Shown here one piece after another: positions 6,389-7,448 of a stretch of DNA of 7,448 nt. The DNA is from Acidimicrobiales bacterium. GTDB taxonomy: Bacteria; Actinomycetota; Acidimicrobiia; Acidimicrobiales; JABEUL01. Below the pieces are notes generated by a model. It saw only the letters and a list, made by a program, of their open reading frames with translations. It had not been told where the DNA came from and did not search any database. A program made the position numbers and the translations under genes. Positions within the stretch are counted from its first letter, which is position 1. Every line of letters starts with the position of its first letter. The stretch is from assembly GCA_027451605.1 (NCBI GenBank), contig DAIDJA010000080.1:1-7448 (forward strand), given 5' to 3'.

Positions 6389-6498
6389 GGTCACCTAAAA
6401 AGTGCAGAGATGCCAACACTTTAAGGCAATTGCCACTCCGTGCTGCATTGCCTACTTTAAGCCACTATAAAAACCTAATGAAATCTGGATCTACCTAA
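6376..6498 (+). CDS. Possible small protein, 40 aa (uncertain)
   Basis: ATG 6376 opens a 40-codon frame ending in TAA at 6496-6498. AAGGAAG at 6363-6369 lies 6 nt before the ATG, a good SD distance, and a plausible promoter and a dyad precede it. The product is basic (begins MILNRSPKKCRDANTLRQLP) with no signal peptide, membrane segment or domain I recognise. Its stop overlaps the last codons of the opposing DUF2510 gene by 4 bp, so its transcript would run into that gene antisense. A 40-codon open frame can arise by chance; only the ordered set of signals argues for a gene. Confidence 0.25.
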   Translation: MILNRSPKKCRDANTLRQLPLRAALPTLSHYKNLMKSGST

Positions 6499-7424
6499 GT
6501 TGTAGTTGTAGTTTGCCCCGAATTGCCACTTGTACCACTATTAGTACCCGATGTTCCACTAGTACCACTTGATCCGGCGGTGGTTGTGGTAGTTCCGGAA
6601 TTACCGCTGTTCCCACTTGAACCACTTGATCCGGCGGTGGTTGTCGTGCCACTGTTGCCGCTAGTGCCGCTGTTTGACCCTGAACTCCCGGAAGAAGAAT
6701 TGGACGATAGCGAGACGTACCAAGTACCCGATATCAATACCATCGGCATGTCAAAGAACTGAGCTTGGCTTGAAGATGAATTCAAATTATTCCAGTCTGT
6801 CTTAAAAGAACTATTGCTTGTCGGAAGTCCCTTTTTGGGATCGGTATTGGAATAACACTGTTTATAGGTTGAAATCGCTATACATAATGTGCCCGTAAAG
6901 GCTACGATTGCCTGATTTCCGTCGATATAGTCATCGCCGACATTTAAATTAAGTTTTACTTTTCCGTTTATTGCACTTTCAAGTTTAGGAAACTCTTTAT
7001 TGCAGTAGCTTTTGGACTGGGGAATTACGACCCCACAGGCTTGGGCCTGATTATTGTTTTTAAAGCCGGACCAAAAGGTTTGAGCCGCATTTATCGGAGA
7101 ACTTGAACTGTTCTTATTTAAAGCCACGGCAACTCCGACTATCAGAAGTATTACGACAATCAAAATTATTAACACCGGAACAAAGCCCTTCTTTTTAGGC
7201 TGAACGGGCATTTGAGCTCCCCCGGGGAAGTTGCCCTGGGGATAGTTACCCTGTGGGTTATTACCCTGTGGATAACCGGTCTGCTGATACGGTTGCTGTG
7301 GAGCCGGATTGGATGGCTGATTCGGAACTTGTTGTCCGGGATTAAAACCTCCCGATGAAGGAGGCGGATACCATTTACCGTCAGATGCCTGCCACCACCC
7401 GGGACCGCCGGAATAATCACTCAC
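6495..7424 (-). CDS. DUF2510 membrane-anchored protein with Ser/Gly/Thr-rich tail, complete (309 aa)
   Basis: The function is unknown. Residues 8-21 (PGWWQASDGKWYPP) are the DUF2510 motif, a short Trp-rich cytoplasmic module common in Actinobacteria and especially Acidimicrobiia. A Pro/Gln/Asn/Gly linker follows, with PQGN repeats at about 51-69, then KKK at 77-79 and one strong membrane helix at about 81-102. The positive charges before the helix predict an outside C-terminus. The outer domain at about 108-240 has four cysteines (130, 141, 181, 190), suggesting two disulfides; INAAQTFWSGFKNNN and SGTWYVSLSS at its ends recall small NTF2-like secreted domains, but that is a guess. Residues 241-309 are only Ser, Gly, Thr, Asn, Ala and one Gln, ending in five Thr, a likely flexible and possibly glycosylated tail. 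The GTG start is fixed by a near-perfect SD. It converges on the membrane-protein gene. Confidence 0.9.
   Translation of the reverse strand: MSDYSGGPGWWQASDGKWYPPPSSGGFNPGQQVPNQPSNPAPQQPYQQTGYPQGNNPQGNYPQGNFPGGAQMPVQPKKKGFVPVLIILIVVILLIVGVAVALNKNSSSSPINAAQTFWSGFKNNNQAQACGVVIPQSKSYCNKEFPKLESAINGKVKLNLNVGDDYIDGNQAIVAFTGTLCIAISTYKQCYSNTDPKKGLPTSNSSFKTDWNNLNSSSSQAQFFDMPMVLISGTWYVSLSSNSSSGSSGSNSGTSGNSGTTTTAGSSGSSGNSGNSGTTTTTAGSSGTSGTSGTNSGTSGNSGQTTTTT
6564..6644 (-). repeat. Exact 24-bp direct repeat in the tail of the DUF2510 gene
   Basis: The same 24 bp occur at 6564-6587 and 6621-6644, 57 bp apart (19 codons), and encode TTTAGSSG twice (residues 261-268 and 280-287). Less perfect Ser-Gly-Thr copies surround them. 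The period keeps the reading frame, so the tail could grow or shrink by slippage or recombination without breaking the gene. Confidence 0.85.
7218..7274 (-). repeat. PQGN repeats in the linker of the DUF2510 gene
   Basis: Residues 51-69 read YPQGNNPQGNYPQGNFPGG. The DNA shows matching degenerate copies of a roughly 12-15 bp unit with shared CCCTG-GG bases. This is a low-complexity cytoplasmic linker between the DUF2510 motif and the membrane helix. Confidence 0.75.
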
Positions 7425-7430
7425 TTTTAG

Positions 7431-7437
7431 TCCTCCT
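7431..7437 (-). promoter_or_regulatory. Strong ribosome binding site fixing the GTG start of the DUF2510 gene
   Basis: On the minus strand AAGGAGG (within AAGGAGGA, 7431-7438) precedes the GTG at 7424 with a spacing of about 6-7 nt. This near-complete SD supports GTG as the true start. The promoter lies beyond the right edge of the window. Confidence 0.85.
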
Positions 7438-7448
7438 TATCGTTAAGG

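Noticed and set aside
6396..6422. Possible terminator for the DUF2510 gene (minus strand, AAAGTG/CACTTT with five T)
   Set aside because: The stem is only 6 bp, mostly A-T, with a 12-nt loop, and three of the T bases are in the stem; too weak to call.
6418..6466. Imperfect direct repeat (ACTTTAAG...CCACT) and palindrome GGCAATTGCC in the convergent gap
   Set aside because: The repeats are short and imperfect and match no known element; probably chance.
6523..6762. 79-codon plus-strand frame rich in Val, Pro and Leu
   Set aside because: It is the antisense reading of the Ser/Gly/Thr repeat tail of the DUF2510 gene, which explains its repetitive make-up.

Overview
The window looks like a chromosomal segment from an AT-rich actinobacterium, most likely an uncultured member of the class Acidimicrobiia. 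Two things point there. The protein at the right end opens with a DUF2510 motif (GWWQASDGKWYPP) followed by a Pro/Gln/Gly linker and one membrane helix, a layout very common in Acidimicrobiia. The partial gene at the left end belongs to an actinobacterial ERCC4-nuclease family. The taxon is inferred from protein style only; there is no rRNA or other marker here.

Layout, left to right. At 1-465 (minus) lies the N-terminal 155 residues of an ERCC4-domain protein that runs off the left edge. At 694-1872 (minus) is a complete soluble cytochrome P450 with all signature motifs. A 516-bp, very AT-rich divergent intergenic region (1873-2388) follows; it holds candidate promoters, a 14-bp dyad next to the P450 and a perfect 16-bp palindrome. 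At 2389-3954 (plus) is a complete guaA (GMP synthase). At 4141-6270 (plus) is a large polytopic membrane protein of the PTPS-related/YfhO-like type, probably GT-C glycosyltransferase-like; its real start may lie further upstream. At 6495-7424 (minus) is a membrane-anchored DUF2510 protein with a Cys-containing outer domain and a repetitive Ser/Gly/Thr tail. In the 224-bp gap between the last two genes there is a possible 40-codon gene with its own promoter, dyad and ribosome-binding site.

The genes do not form one pathway. GMP synthase is housekeeping. The membrane protein and the DUF2510 protein act at the cell envelope, the P450 is a stand-alone oxidase of unknown substrate with no redox partner in view, and the ERCC4 protein is presumably a nucleic-acid enzyme.

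The most interesting pattern is in the gene starts. The P450 and DUF2510 genes have clear Shine-Dalgarno (SD) sequences. The ERCC4 gene and guaA instead have no SD but a TAnnnT hexamer exactly 6 nt before ATG, the geometry of leaderless transcripts. The membrane-protein gene has the same geometry in front of an ATA codon, suggesting a non-canonical start.
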